From NCBI RefSeq assembly GCF_947166265.1, contig NZ_CAMVDO010000005.1, forward strand, positions 1 through 64,000: a stretch of 64,000 nt of DNA. Direction: 5' to 3'. The stretch comes from an uncultured Fibrobacter sp. GTDB lineage: Bacteria; Fibrobacterota; Fibrobacteria; Fibrobacterales; Fibrobacteraceae. Both the position numbers and the translations under genes were made by a program. This document shows, in pieces, positions 45,453-55,144 of the stretch. A model generated the notes under the pieces. It ran no database searches, was not told the origin of the DNA, and was given only the letters and a program-made list of their open reading frames with translations. Numbering within the stretch: the first letter of the stretch is position 1; each line of letters begins with the position of its first letter.

Positions 45453-46509
45453 CAACGTAGTGCCCAACGAACCACCGAAGGGATTCTTCAAGAGCTTCTT
45501 TCAGCGGAATCTTCGCCTTAAAGCCGAGCAAGCGTTCCGCCTTTTCAACCGATGGCAGGCGGCGCAGGGAATCATCGTAACCCTTGCCGTAATAGTCTTC
45601 GCCCGAAACCGTTTCAACTCCAGGCACCGTACTTTCGGGTATTCCCTTGACCGAAGCGAACACCGAACGCATCATCTGCGCAAGTTCTGCGATGGACACT
45701 TCGTTTGCCGCATTGCCTACGTTAAATGCCTGCGAAAGAACACTTTCGCGACGTTCCGGTTCGCTGGCCGCAGCAAACACGCAGAACATAAAGTCAACGG
45801 CATCGTGTACCGAGGTAAAGCAACGCTTGGCGACACCGCCATTGACAAGCTTAAGCGTTTCTCCACGGACAAGCGCCGTCGAAAAATTCGCAAGCACGCG
45901 TGGAATTCCTTCGCCATCGACCCCCGGCATAAAGTCCATGAACGGTCCCACGAAATTGAAGGGGCGAACTACCGTCCAGTCAAGGTCTGCAAGCCCCGCC
46001 AAGTAACGTTCGGTCAACAGCTTTGCCGTCGCATAGCTCCAGCGGCTAGCCGAAACCGGCCCCAGCACAATTTCGGATTCGTCTTCAAGAAGCGCACCCG
46101 AATCCGCCGCCGTCTTGCCGTAAATTTCGGAAGTCGAAAAATGAATCAGCCAGCTACCGTTCTTGGCACAAGCATCGGCCAAGGCCCGCGGATGATCGTA
46201 ATTGCTACGAATGACCTCGGCAGCCTCCGCCATATAACGCCCAGGCGTACAGATTGCCGCCAGATTCACCACCACCGGGAACCGAACAACGCGCGCAATC
46301 ACTTCGGGGTCCGCAAGATCCGCACTCAAAAACTCGAACCGTGGATTAGCCAAGTGTTCCTGAATACGGTACGAATCCAGATCAACCCCGAAAACGCGCC
46401 AGCTCGTGCGTTCCAAGATGGCCCGCAACAAGTGGCTACCAATAAAACCACCGCAACCCACAAGGGCTACGGTGACAGAAGAATCTTCAAATTTGAGAGT
46501 CGCGTTCAA
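45442..46509 (-). CDS. ArnA-like UDP-sugar dehydrogenase/decarboxylase
   Basis: 355 residues, extended SDR family. The NAD loop reads LVGCGGFIGSHLL, with the catalytic YATAK (Tyr-x-x-x-Lys) in RWSYATAKLL. VVRPFNFVGPFMDFMPGVDG, then GEGIPRVLANF, closely follows the C-terminal half of ArnA (UDP-glucuronate decarboxylase). No formyltransferase half is fused. Produces a 4-keto pentose or related nucleotide sugar, by inference. Coupled to the GT2 gene. Confidence 0.82.
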   Translation of the reverse strand: MNATLKFEDSSVTVALVGCGGFIGSHLLRAILERTSWRVFGVDLDSYRIQEHLANPRFEFLSADLADPEVIARVVRFPVVVNLAAICTPGRYMAEAAEVIRSNYDHPRALADACAKNGSWLIHFSTSEIYGKTAADSGALLEDESEIVLGPVSASRWSYATAKLLTERYLAGLADLDWTVVRPFNFVGPFMDFMPGVDGEGIPRVLANFSTALVRGETLKLVNGGVAKRCFTSVHDAVDFMFCVFAAASEPERRESVLSQAFNVGNAANEVSIAELAQMMRSVFASVKGIPESTVPGVETVSGEDYYGKGYDDSLRRLPSVEKAERLLGFKAKIPLKEALEESLRWFVGHYVDVC

Positions 46510-46962
46510 CTACTCGGTCACCTTGAAGGCACCAGAGTTTTCACCCTTGGCAGTCTTATTGTAGGGCGACACACGAATAACGGCCTTCTTCAAGGGCAAT
46601 TCGACGCTATCCGGCAAGAATTCCTTTTTAATAACCACCTTCTGCTCGTTGCAGGTCTTTCCATCCAGGTACTTCGGATCTACAGATTCATAGACCATAT
46701 CCAGGCCTTCATCCTCTTCATCCGTCTTGAGCAAAAAGCGGTATCCAGCATCCTGAACATCGGCACCATAAACGATGGTTACTTCATCACCAATCTTGAA
46801 AGTTTCACCACCCTTGGGGTAGGCGATTTTGACGCCATCCTTGACAGTGCAATCATAGCTGGTCTTGCTGTCATCGGATGCCGAAGAAGAATCATCGCAT
46901 GCGGTAAAAGAAACTGCGGCAGCCAGGGCGCACATAGATACGGTCAACTTAAAAAGCTTCAT
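46510..46962 (-). CDS. Small lipoprotein with Kre9/KNH-like domain
   Basis: 150 residues from the ATG at 46962 (GGAG five bases upstream). Lipobox SFTAC with Cys24 and a Ser/Asp-rich spacer. A single domain with IAYPKGGETFKIGDEVTIVY resembles the 'P-GG-f-G--v-i-w' pattern of secreted Kre9/KNH-like repeats. Stop directly abuts the ArnA-like start; its link to that gene is unclear. Confidence 0.65.
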   Translation of the reverse strand: MKLFKLTVSMCALAAAVSFTACDDSSSASDDSKTSYDCTVKDGVKIAYPKGGETFKIGDEVTIVYGADVQDAGYRFLLKTDEEDEGLDMVYESVDPKYLDGKTCNEQKVVIKKEFLPDSVELPLKKAVIRVSPYNKTAKGENSGAFKVTE

Positions 46963-47012
46963 AAAGTCTCCATTTTTTATTGTAATATACAAATTTAGTA
47001 GACGGCAGGAAC

Positions 47013-48890
47013 TTAGAACTTCACAGATTGTTGCATCTGAAGGCGGCCATCGAGCTGCACCCGCACAAAATAGCGACCATACGGCATTTTGGCGCCTTTT
47101 TGCAACAACGGAACCGTTCCCGGAGCAACATGGCGCATTTCCTGGGCAACCACCTTTCCCAAGGCATTCATCACCTGCACCTTGAGCAAGCCACCTGAAG
47201 TCGTCACGGTCTTGCGAGCGGCATCGAACCCAAAACCCGCAACAGGGCGCATACCGGAAATGGACGTCTTGTCCCCTTCCGAAGATGAAGATTCAATATC
47301 GCCTTTTACCTTTGCAGGGTTACAGCCCGTACGGTAGACGCCCCTGATATCAAAGGCAACCATATCAATATTCGGGCCACCATCGGCCGAGGCCGAAGCA
47401 AGCTTCATTTTGAAATCAAGTGCATCCAACCACACGTCGTCAATATAAGCGGAATCCCACTTGTCCCAGCTTCCTGTCGACTTGAAAGTCACGTCGTAGA
47501 CACCATTATCAATCGTAACCTTCATGTCGCGATCCGAATTTCCGACGAAGGAATAGCGAATCATGACGCGAGCATTCGACGCCGACTGATCGGAGGTGAT
47601 GTTATACGTAGCCGTACTATAGGCGCTATTGTCAAAATTGAAGAAGCCCTTTCCCGTAAAGCCATCGTGGTTCGCTTCCGTCCAACCATCTCCCGATTCA
47701 GGACTCGCCATGTCAATCGGAGACGGCCATTCGGCATCCGCTTTGCCATCAAAGCAAAGCGTGGAATCAATGGAAGCAGAGGACTGCGGATCTTCGGAAC
47801 TAGAGGAAGTCGGATTGACATCTATCTGTTCTTCACCATGAACCGTAGGTTCACAAGCGGGGCCACCATCAAAAACAGCGGTATAGGTTGCGGCACGGTA
47901 AAGCGTCTTTTGGCCGTAATAGTTGGAATCCGCAGTCAATTTGTTGCAGTCATCATCGTACCAACCGACAAACTTTTTACCGAAGCTACCGGGACTTACA
48001 TGCAACGTAAGCGGAGCACCACCGGGCAGTTTCTGGTTATGGGTAATCAAGCCGTTGCCATTCGAAACATTCGCCTTGACCGTCAAGTCATAGCGGGGCT
48101 TGAGTGCCGACACCAGCAAGGAAAGCCGCGTCTTGGCTTCAGCGGAGATATAGCTTTCGTTCTTCAGAGCATCTTCCAGTTCTTCGGCAATCCACTGGCA
48201 ATGCGCAATGGAGCCCGACTCCTGGAAATGCGTCGTTCCGTCATTGGTAACGCCATCGGGATAATTGGGATATTCGCCTTTCAGGAACATCTTGAACTGA
48301 TAACGCGAAACATAATTCGGATTCCAGCTCTTGCTGTAAGCATTGTAAGATTTCGCGTTCAGGTTCACATAGGGAATTCCGTTTTTCTTGGAAAGTTCGA
48401 GCATCTTACCGACAACATTATATTCCGTGAAAACATTACGGCCATTCGCGCCCATGTTCATGTTCATCGGCGTCACGAAAATCGGAGTGGCGCCTGCCGC
48501 CTTGGCGACATCCACGTATTGCTGTAACCAGAAGGCCAACGAATCAAAAGGAACTTCGCGAGGCTTGCTTCCAAAATAACGGTCGTTGTGTCCAAACTGC
48601 ACTAGAACAAAGTCGCCATTCTGAATGGACGGTTTCAACCCCTCAAGCTTGCCATCCTGGATAAACGTCTTGGAGCTGCGGCCGCCAATCGCCACGTTAT
48701 TGACCCTGACTCTTGAACCGTCAAAGAAACTCCCGAGAATTTGTCCCCAACCCGTCTGCGGATAGACATTATCCTTGTAGGTCGCAACGGTCGAATCCCC
48801 GATCACGTGAACGGTGAAACTCGTGGAATCGCTCACGGCGACTCCCGTGAACACGGCCGCTGCTAGAAGAAATTTGAAAACATTTTTCAT
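47013..48890 (-). CDS. CE12 rhamnogalacturonan acetylesterase, modular
   Basis: 625 residues. Signal peptide (about 1-20). SGNH hydrolase domain with nucleophile Ser33 in VIGDST, Gly in GGRSSKTF, Asn102 in QFGHND, and Asp217/His221 in NDGTTHFQESG. An InlB-type repeat (about 275-340, KKFVGWYDDD) precedes a CBM35-like module (about 385-525, GWTEANHDGFTGKGFFNFDN) and a C-terminal sorting-like domain (about 545-625). Removes acetyl groups from pectin's rhamnogalacturonan I. First of two CE12 genes in tandem. Confidence 0.9.
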   Translation of the reverse strand: MKNVFKFLLAAAVFTGVAVSDSTSFTVHVIGDSTVATYKDNVYPQTGWGQILGSFFDGSRVRVNNVAIGGRSSKTFIQDGKLEGLKPSIQNGDFVLVQFGHNDRYFGSKPREVPFDSLAFWLQQYVDVAKAAGATPIFVTPMNMNMGANGRNVFTEYNVVGKMLELSKKNGIPYVNLNAKSYNAYSKSWNPNYVSRYQFKMFLKGEYPNYPDGVTNDGTTHFQESGSIAHCQWIAEELEDALKNESYISAEAKTRLSLLVSALKPRYDLTVKANVSNGNGLITHNQKLPGGAPLTLHVSPGSFGKKFVGWYDDDCNKLTADSNYYGQKTLYRAATYTAVFDGGPACEPTVHGEEQIDVNPTSSSSEDPQSSASIDSTLCFDGKADAEWPSPIDMASPESGDGWTEANHDGFTGKGFFNFDNSAYSTATYNITSDQSASNARVMIRYSFVGNSDRDMKVTIDNGVYDVTFKSTGSWDKWDSAYIDDVWLDALDFKMKLASASADGGPNIDMVAFDIRGVYRTGCNPAKVKGDIESSSSEGDKTSISGMRPVAGFGFDAARKTVTTSGGLLKVQVMNALGKVVAQEMRHVAPGTVPLLQKGAKMPYGRYFVRVQLDGRLQMQQSVKF

Positions 48891-48911
48891 AATAATCTCT
48901 AGATTTTTCGT

Positions 48912-48960
48912 CCCTTCGGCAAGCTCAGGGATCTTAATGAGGCTGGTGAGCCTGCCGAAC
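48912..48960. repeat. Inverted repeat between the CE12 genes
   Basis: ttcggcaagctca (48915-48927) and tgagcctgccgaa (48948-48960) pair with one mismatch. The left arm, extended as cccttcggcaagctcaggg, matches a sequence type found inside the UvrA paralogue at 56202-56223. Confidence 0.7.
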
Positions 48961-48996
48961 CACGCTCCTAGATGACGGAGAAGAAAGACTCTTTAT

Positions 48997-50868
48997 TTAC
49001 TTCACCTTCGCCCATGTGGTCGCAAACTTGGCACTTCCCTGTTTCACGACAACGCGATAGAGTCCCGCATTTTTCACCAACGAAGAAAGCGACAGTTCAC
49101 TTGCTCCATCGACAATCTTGCGAGCCACTAGGCGCCCACGCATATCAAAGAGCGCGACATCTGCCCTTTCCAAAAGCGAAAGCTTATCGCCGCGGAGTTT
49201 TACACCCGCATTCATGGCAGGCCCCCGCAAAATCGTCGTCAGAGAATCCGTAGAATCTCCCGAAACTTCGGGGCAGCCTTCGCTTATACGGCACACGCCG
49301 TCGATATTGAAGCCGAACGCATCAATATTAGGGCCGCCGTCGCTTGTAAGCGACATAATCTTGAGTTCGGCTTCACCTTGCGGAGCATCCATCACCACGT
49401 AGGCGGTATCCCACTTGTCCCAACCACCCGTCGGCGGTGCACTCACAAGGTAATCATGGTCCAAATAAGCATTGAACATACGATCCGACGATCCGCCGTT
49501 TGCATAGCGCACCGCAAGCGTCACATAGCCTGCGCCTGGGAACTTGACCTTATATGCGGCAAACGAGGCATTCGTATTATCCAGATTGTAATAGCCTTCG
49601 CCCGTAAAGCCAGTCCATTCGTTCTGAGTCCAGCCGATTCCAGCCGTATCCGGAGTGCTTGCATCAAAGAATTTCTTGATATCCTTGTCAATTTTCACCG
49701 TATCCTGCGTGCTGCCTTCAATCGGGGTAAACGGAACAAAGGTCACATCGTCAAGGCTCTTCGGGGTCGTGGTCGGGAATGCGGTTAACGCAGCACCATC
49801 GCCGGTATATTTCTGCGCCGTTCCGCCCTCGTAAACCGCCGTGAACTGCGTCGAGGCACTACCCATCACGAACGTATGAATGTAAGGAGACTTCACGTTC
49901 GAACGGCTCGGGGCACCCACCTTGTTGCCGTTACCGTCGTACCAGCCCAAGAACTTCTTGCCGCTCTTCGGAATAGTCTTGAGCATCACGGTCATGCCCT
50001 TCGGGTAATAGGCGTTAATCGAAGTCGCTTCGGCAGCACCTTCGGGGCTCACCTTGACTTCGACCTGGTACATGGGCGCCATGTAGTCGCCGAGTTTTTT
50101 CACAATCGGGTCACTGTGGGCGCGCATCTGTTCGGTAATAATGCGCCCGAAAGCGTTCGCACCGTTCATCTGCAAGTGCACCTGGTCCGTCTGGTCACTG
50201 CCAAGATTGCTGTATTCTGCCTTGGTCGCATAGTTGAAGATGAACTGAGCCGCATACTGCTCGCCCACCGAAATCATGTAGTTCGCGACCATTTCGCTCA
50301 TATCGATAAACGGCACGTTCAAGGAATCCGCCAAATGCTGGTTCAGCGCCGGGTAGCCGCGATAGCTATTGTGGATTTGCGTCGGGGAATCGTAATACAG
50401 GCGACGAATCGGACTCATGATGATCGGATACGCGCCCTTCGCACGGACTTCCTTCACCAATTGAATCATATTGGAACGGAAAAAATCTTCGTTGCTGTAG
50501 CTTACGTCATTGATTCCAAACTGGATCACCACATAGTCGCCAGCCTGCACCCTATCGGCAATGCAGTTGCTCCCCGAAGTACAGCCGTGTTTCCAGAACA
50601 TGTCATAGTAACCGACAGCGGTGTTCCCTTTTTTGTCGAGACCGCCACCACCCAAGGACATTCCGCCCTTGCCCCAGTTTTCAACGGCAGCCTTGTTGAT
50701 GTCAAACCAGTAATGAAAATCCTGGCCCTGCCCCTGCTTGGGGTAATAGCCTTCGGCCCAGTCCTGCATAGTGGAATCGCCCAACATAAAGATGGTGACC
50801 TTTGCCCACAGTAACGGGGCGACAACCATCGAAGCGACAACTACCGTTTGCCAAATCTTATTCAACAT
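48997..50868 (-). CDS. Second CE12 rhamnogalacturonan acetylesterase, modular
   Basis: 623 residues, same order of modules as the neighbour. Signal peptide to about 22. SGNH motifs: Ser32 in MLGDSTMQDW, GGMSLGGGG, Asn120 in QFGIND, and Asp228/His231 in TDQVHLQMNG. InlB-type repeat (about 270-350, KKFLGWYDGNGN), CBM35-like module (about 410-540, GWTQNEWTGFTGEGYYNLDN), and a C-terminal sorting-like domain. Divergence of the catalytic halves suggests an old duplication with different substrate detail. Confidence 0.9.
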   Translation of the reverse strand: MLNKIWQTVVVASMVVAPLLWAKVTIFMLGDSTMQDWAEGYYPKQGQGQDFHYWFDINKAAVENWGKGGMSLGGGGLDKKGNTAVGYYDMFWKHGCTSGSNCIADRVQAGDYVVIQFGINDVSYSNEDFFRSNMIQLVKEVRAKGAYPIIMSPIRRLYYDSPTQIHNSYRGYPALNQHLADSLNVPFIDMSEMVANYMISVGEQYAAQFIFNYATKAEYSNLGSDQTDQVHLQMNGANAFGRIITEQMRAHSDPIVKKLGDYMAPMYQVEVKVSPEGAAEATSINAYYPKGMTVMLKTIPKSGKKFLGWYDGNGNKVGAPSRSNVKSPYIHTFVMGSASTQFTAVYEGGTAQKYTGDGAALTAFPTTTPKSLDDVTFVPFTPIEGSTQDTVKIDKDIKKFFDASTPDTAGIGWTQNEWTGFTGEGYYNLDNTNASFAAYKVKFPGAGYVTLAVRYANGGSSDRMFNAYLDHDYLVSAPPTGGWDKWDTAYVVMDAPQGEAELKIMSLTSDGGPNIDAFGFNIDGVCRISEGCPEVSGDSTDSLTTILRGPAMNAGVKLRGDKLSLLERADVALFDMRGRLVARKIVDGASELSLSSLVKNAGLYRVVVKQGSAKFATTWAKVK

Positions 50869-50938
50869 AATTTACCCAAACCAAAAAGCCTAGCCCCGGC
50901 CTAACATTCGCAAGACCGGGACTAGACAGTGAGGTGTT

Positions 50939-53860
50939 TTATTGTTTTGCGAATTTCTCCGCAAAAACAGCCTTTCCGTCAAGTTTAACCTTCACCAAGT
51001 ATATTCCCTTCGGGAGCAGTTCTTGGTCGAGTGCCATCGCTGTAGATCCCGCAGAAACATTCTTCGAGATACCCAGGCGCATCGCACCGGACAAGTCGTA
51101 GAAGTAAATTTCAGCAAGGCCTGCCTTCGGGGTGTACAACACACCCGTCGAGGGGTTGAACACCATTCCACGCACAGAAGCTGCAACAGGCGTTATCGTG
51201 GTCTGCTCGTCGACCTGGCCCGCATAGGCGCTCACGCCTTCGATATCGAAGTAGAACATATCCACATTCGCGCCACCATCGGCAGTCGTCGACTTAAGCG
51301 TAATCGTATTGAGTCCCTTCGCCAAATCAATCTTCGCATCGGTCGTAAGCCAAGTCGTCCAGCCGCCGGTCGCATCCATAGAGACTGTCCCTACCTTGAC
51401 TCCGTTCACCACAAGTTCCATATCGCGTGCGGCACTGCCACCGTTTGCAAAGCGGATACTGATGGTGGTAGAAGCGGTATGTTCGGAATACAGATTCCAC
51501 GTACCGTAGCTTGCGGTGGAATTGTCGAAGTTGAAGTATCCCTTCTCGACAAAGCCCGTATTGGTCGTCTCGGACCAGCCAATTCCCGCATCCGGTGTAG
51601 AAGCATCGACCTTGGAGGCCTCCTTCTTCGTCGCAACCTCTTCAGCATTTCCCGAAGCGGCAACAGAGAGCACGCCCTTCGCAAATGCGGCATCACCCTC
51701 ACCACCTTCGGTTACAACGGTGTAGGCAAATACGCCCGCTTCGGTCGGGGTTCCCGAAATGGTCACGGTCGAACCCTCTACCTTCGCGGTCACGCCCTTC
51801 GGGAGTCCAGTCACCTTCACGCCGTCGCAGCCGATAAACTTGTAGCCGAAGCTCTCGATTGCATTACCCAGCAGGATTCCCTGGTTTTCAAGCCCATCGC
51901 CCACCTTCGAAATAGAAGGAGCGAGGCCCGCGACACCTTCGGTGCCGAGCATGTAAATGTCGGGTTTCTTCAGATTCTTCACCATGTCGGGCAGGTAATA
52001 GCTCACATGGGGCGGCTGGTTGTAGGCAACGTTCTGCCAGGCAACACTCACACGGTATTGCGGGTCATGCATCAGCGTGTAGAGCCTGTGCGGAGTCGTC
52101 ACGGGAGTCTGGAAAATCGTAATCGTCGAAGGATCCGTGCTGGAACGCGCAATGAATTCTTCGCGCCAGTCACCGAAGAGATCGGCTACAATACAGGGAT
52201 TCGCCTTAGTGTAGTTGTTCAGAGTCGAACTATTCACTTCATAGAAGCTGAAGTAGCGATCGACGGTTTTCTTGCTGGAATTCCACTTTTCAATTTTTCC
52301 TCCGCTGCCGCCGCTGCCTGTGGCATCCAGCAGTTCATCTTGCAAGTCACCGTCAAAGTAAATGCGGAAATTGACCGAAGGAGTCGTAGCCGAAAGCGTC
52401 GTTCCAGTTACAGTGCGAATTCCGCCGCTGGTTCCCGACCACATTTCAAAGCCACGATTCGTGGAATCGACATCGGCCGCCATGCCACGACCGTTATCGC
52501 AACCGACATGTTCGTTTCCGTTTTTATCCTTACATTTCAATGTACTTTGCAACGTTCCCCACACCACATTGCCTTCCTTGTCCCGGAATTCTTCGCTGTA
52601 CTTGTTGGTAGTTTCTTCGTGAACGTCGTAAACTTCCAATCCCGGCTTGTCGGGATCCATGTCGGACAGGTGCATGGCATCGCCATGGCCAAACCCGGTA
52701 CGGTAAAGGAGGGTTCCGTCGTGCTTGAGTGCCGCAGAGCCCATAACAATTTCGTCAAAGCCGTCGCCATCCAGGTCGCCAACGGAAAGGTTGTGGTTAC
52801 CTTCGCCGTAAAGCCCCTGCCCCTTCTTGTCGGAACTGTGCTGCCAGCGGGTCTTGAGTTCCTTGCCGTCAAAATCATAGGCAGCCACAAAGAATTCGGT
52901 ATAGTAACCGCGGCTCATGATGACACTCGGGTGAACCCCGTCCAGGTAGGCAATCGCCGCCAGCATACGGTTATCGCGGTTTCCATAGCTATCACCCGAA
53001 ATCTTTCCACGGGCAGGCCAATAGTTAATCGTATGGATGGCCTCGCCGGTATTTCCCTTGAACACCGTCAGGAACTCGTTACCGGTCATGATCGTTCCCG
53101 AAGAGGAGCGATAATCCTTGGAACCGTCGCCAATGACCTTGCCCTTGCCGTCGACAGTGCCGTCGGAAGTTTTCATCACGATTTCGGCAATACCGTCACC
53201 ATCCAAGTCGTAGACCATGAACTGCGTGTAATGGGCGCCGGCACGGATATTCTTGCCGAGGTCGATACGCCACAGGAGGGTTCCATCCATCTTCAAGCCG
53301 TCAATAAACACCGATCCCGTGTAACCCGACTGGGAATTGTCCTTGGAATTGTTCGGATCCCACTTGAGAACCAAATCCAGCTCGCCGTCGCCATCCAGGT
53401 CGCCCACGCTCATGTCGTTTGGGCTGTAGCTGCATGTAGAGCCATCCGGCATCGTCTGGTCCTTAGGCACATTGAGCCCCTTGATGGTCTTGTACGGGAA
53501 CCCCTTGCTGTTCTGGTCCAACACGATAAGTGCGCCTTCCGCCTTGCCTTCCTTGCCGTTCACCACGGCGGCGACCGTATACTTGGAAGTCGTCTTGCCG
53601 TCGGCATCCAAATAGTTCGTGCCAGCAGTCTTTCCGATAGACGCAATTTTCGTCCCGTCACGGTAAAGGTTGAATTCCGTGTCCGGATTTTCAGTGCCCA
53701 AGAGGCGCCAACTCACGAGCATCCCCTTGCCCGTGTTCGCTACCGCAAGGCCGCGTGAAAGTTTTTCCATTTGGCGGGTCGCCGCGAAAGAGGGCGACGC
53801 AAGACCAAAAGCCAGGACTGCTCCAGCAAAAATTGTCGATGTTTTTAAACCAATACCCAT
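50939..53860 (-). CDS. PL11 rhamnogalacturonan lyase, modular
   Basis: 973 residues from the ATG at 53860 (GGAG five bases upstream); a frame to 53956 adds no signal. The signal peptide ends SPSFA. The PL11 eight-bladed propeller (about 30-640) carries repeated Ca-type DLDGDG loops (VGDLDGDGELDLVLKW, YDLDGDGIAEIVMKTSDG, VGDLDGDGFDEIVMG). An Ig-like stretch, a CBM35-like module (GWSETTNTGFVEKGYFNFDN) and a C-terminal sorting-like tail ending AEKFAKQ follow. Cleaves the RG-I backbone. With the two CE12 enzymes it forms a pectin-degrading set. Confidence 0.93.
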   Translation of the reverse strand: MGIGLKTSTIFAGAVLAFGLASPSFAATRQMEKLSRGLAVANTGKGMLVSWRLLGTENPDTEFNLYRDGTKIASIGKTAGTNYLDADGKTTSKYTVAAVVNGKEGKAEGALIVLDQNSKGFPYKTIKGLNVPKDQTMPDGSTCSYSPNDMSVGDLDGDGELDLVLKWDPNNSKDNSQSGYTGSVFIDGLKMDGTLLWRIDLGKNIRAGAHYTQFMVYDLDGDGIAEIVMKTSDGTVDGKGKVIGDGSKDYRSSSGTIMTGNEFLTVFKGNTGEAIHTINYWPARGKISGDSYGNRDNRMLAAIAYLDGVHPSVIMSRGYYTEFFVAAYDFDGKELKTRWQHSSDKKGQGLYGEGNHNLSVGDLDGDGFDEIVMGSAALKHDGTLLYRTGFGHGDAMHLSDMDPDKPGLEVYDVHEETTNKYSEEFRDKEGNVVWGTLQSTLKCKDKNGNEHVGCDNGRGMAADVDSTNRGFEMWSGTSGGIRTVTGTTLSATTPSVNFRIYFDGDLQDELLDATGSGGSGGKIEKWNSSKKTVDRYFSFYEVNSSTLNNYTKANPCIVADLFGDWREEFIARSSTDPSTITIFQTPVTTPHRLYTLMHDPQYRVSVAWQNVAYNQPPHVSYYLPDMVKNLKKPDIYMLGTEGVAGLAPSISKVGDGLENQGILLGNAIESFGYKFIGCDGVKVTGLPKGVTAKVEGSTVTISGTPTEAGVFAYTVVTEGGEGDAAFAKGVLSVAASGNAEEVATKKEASKVDASTPDAGIGWSETTNTGFVEKGYFNFDNSTASYGTWNLYSEHTASTTISIRFANGGSAARDMELVVNGVKVGTVSMDATGGWTTWLTTDAKIDLAKGLNTITLKSTTADGGANVDMFYFDIEGVSAYAGQVDEQTTITPVAASVRGMVFNPSTGVLYTPKAGLAEIYFYDLSGAMRLGISKNVSAGSTAMALDQELLPKGIYLVKVKLDGKAVFAEKFAKQ

Positions 53861-54148
53861 ATAAACTCCATTTTTTGGGCAACCTCTAAGCAAATCTATC
53901 CTCAAAAAAACAAAAAAGTTCTTACTTAATTCCTTTTTGTAGTCCAAGGACAACACCCTTTGCAGGAAACCTATTCCAAATATAACCTATTTTTACATAA
54001 AAAGTCTACACTATTTAATATTTTTTACCAAAAACAAGCCGTTTTTAAAATATATAACAAAAATAAAAAGTCCACATTTTAAGATAAAAATGAGCAAACT
54101 GTAGACAACGGGCCGTGATAAACCCATATTTTTCTACATTTGCCGACA
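53861..54148. other. A/T-rich divergent promoter region
   Basis: 288 bases between divergent genes, with no supported gene. TACATT at 54135-54140 ends eight bases before the plus-strand ATG at 54149. A promoter for the PL11 gene is expected near 53900-53960. Confidence 0.5.
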
Positions 54149-55138
54149 ATGATGCCCGAATGGTTCAAAAATTTTTCATGGGAAAGGATGTTCGACGCGA
54201 TTGCCGCGCGATCCGTCACGCCCGTAAAAATCGCCATCATTGCAGGCAAGTCGTTCCTATATTTCCATGGGCTCACCCGTGCGGCAGCCCTCACCTACAC
54301 GACTTTCTTGGCAGTAGTTCCCCTGCTGATTCTCCTGACCTCGATCACCATCGCGGTCGGATTCGGCAGCTTTGTTTCGGACTACCTGCCCCACCTGCTG
54401 AACATCCTGAACCTGGACTGGCCTATAGACCCCATTATCGCCATCGTTAAAAATGCAGAACACGTTCCTATCGGAAAGTTGGGCTTTATCGGTGCCATGG
54501 GTCTTTTTGTCACCTTCATCCTTGCGTTCGGCAGCCTGGAATCGAACTTCAACGTGGTGTGGGAAAACAAGGTTTCGCGCCCCCTCCACAAGCAGTTGCG
54601 CATCTACACGCCCCTTTTGCTCATTTTCGCAGGGATTATCGGTCTTTACGCCGGTTTTGTGAACCATGTGCAAAACGCCCTTTCAGTCATTGTCATAGAC
54701 GGCCTGCATTTCGACCCTTCCGTGCTTCACACGCTGATAGATGCCTTCTGGTACGTAACTTTCCACGGGGCCATCATCCTGATTATTTTTCTCACGCTCT
54801 ATGCGTTGCCGGCAAGACCCGACCCCAAGACCTACACCAAGAAAAAACTGCTCCTTTCTTCTATCGGCATTTCCTTCTTGGCATGGTTCAGCATCATGGT
54901 TTACGTAAGGATCCTGATGCTCATCCAGACGACCCTCGTGACCAGGATGTCCATTTTCTACGGTTCACTAGCATTTATTCCGCTCATTCTTTTCCTCGTT
55001 TTCGGAATCTGGACCATCGTTCTTTGCGGAAATTCCATCGTCTGGACTATTTGCACTTGGCCAGAATCGAAGGACCGCATCTGGAACTGGGAAGGAAGCC
55101 CCTCCGAAGACCTGAACATGACCAAAGACAGGATGTAG
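54149..55138 (+). CDS. YihY/BrkB family membrane protein
   Basis: 329 residues from the ATG at 54149 (a second ATG follows directly). About six membrane segments. Family features: FHGLTRAAALTYTTFLAVVP (about 40-59), FVTFILAFGSLESNFNVVW (about 120-138) and SIFYGSLAFIPLILFLVFGI (about 271-290). Once thought to be an RNase (BN); now regarded as inner-membrane proteins of uncertain transport role. No Shine-Dalgarno; the transcript is probably near-leaderless. Confidence 0.9.
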   Translation: MMPEWFKNFSWERMFDAIAARSVTPVKIAIIAGKSFLYFHGLTRAAALTYTTFLAVVPLLILLTSITIAVGFGSFVSDYLPHLLNILNLDWPIDPIIAIVKNAEHVPIGKLGFIGAMGLFVTFILAFGSLESNFNVVWENKVSRPLHKQLRIYTPLLLIFAGIIGLYAGFVNHVQNALSVIVIDGLHFDPSVLHTLIDAFWYVTFHGAIILIIFLTLYALPARPDPKTYTKKKLLLSSIGISFLAWFSIMVYVRILMLIQTTLVTRMSIFYGSLAFIPLILFLVFGIWTIVLCGNSIVWTICTWPESKDRIWNWEGSPSEDLNMTKDRM

Positions 55139-55144
55139 GTTTAT

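Noticed and set aside
50942-53758. 938-codon open frame antisense to the PL11 gene
   Set aside because: It mirrors the lyase codon pattern, has no domain-like sequence and no ribosome site. The opposite frame has a signal peptide and family motifs.
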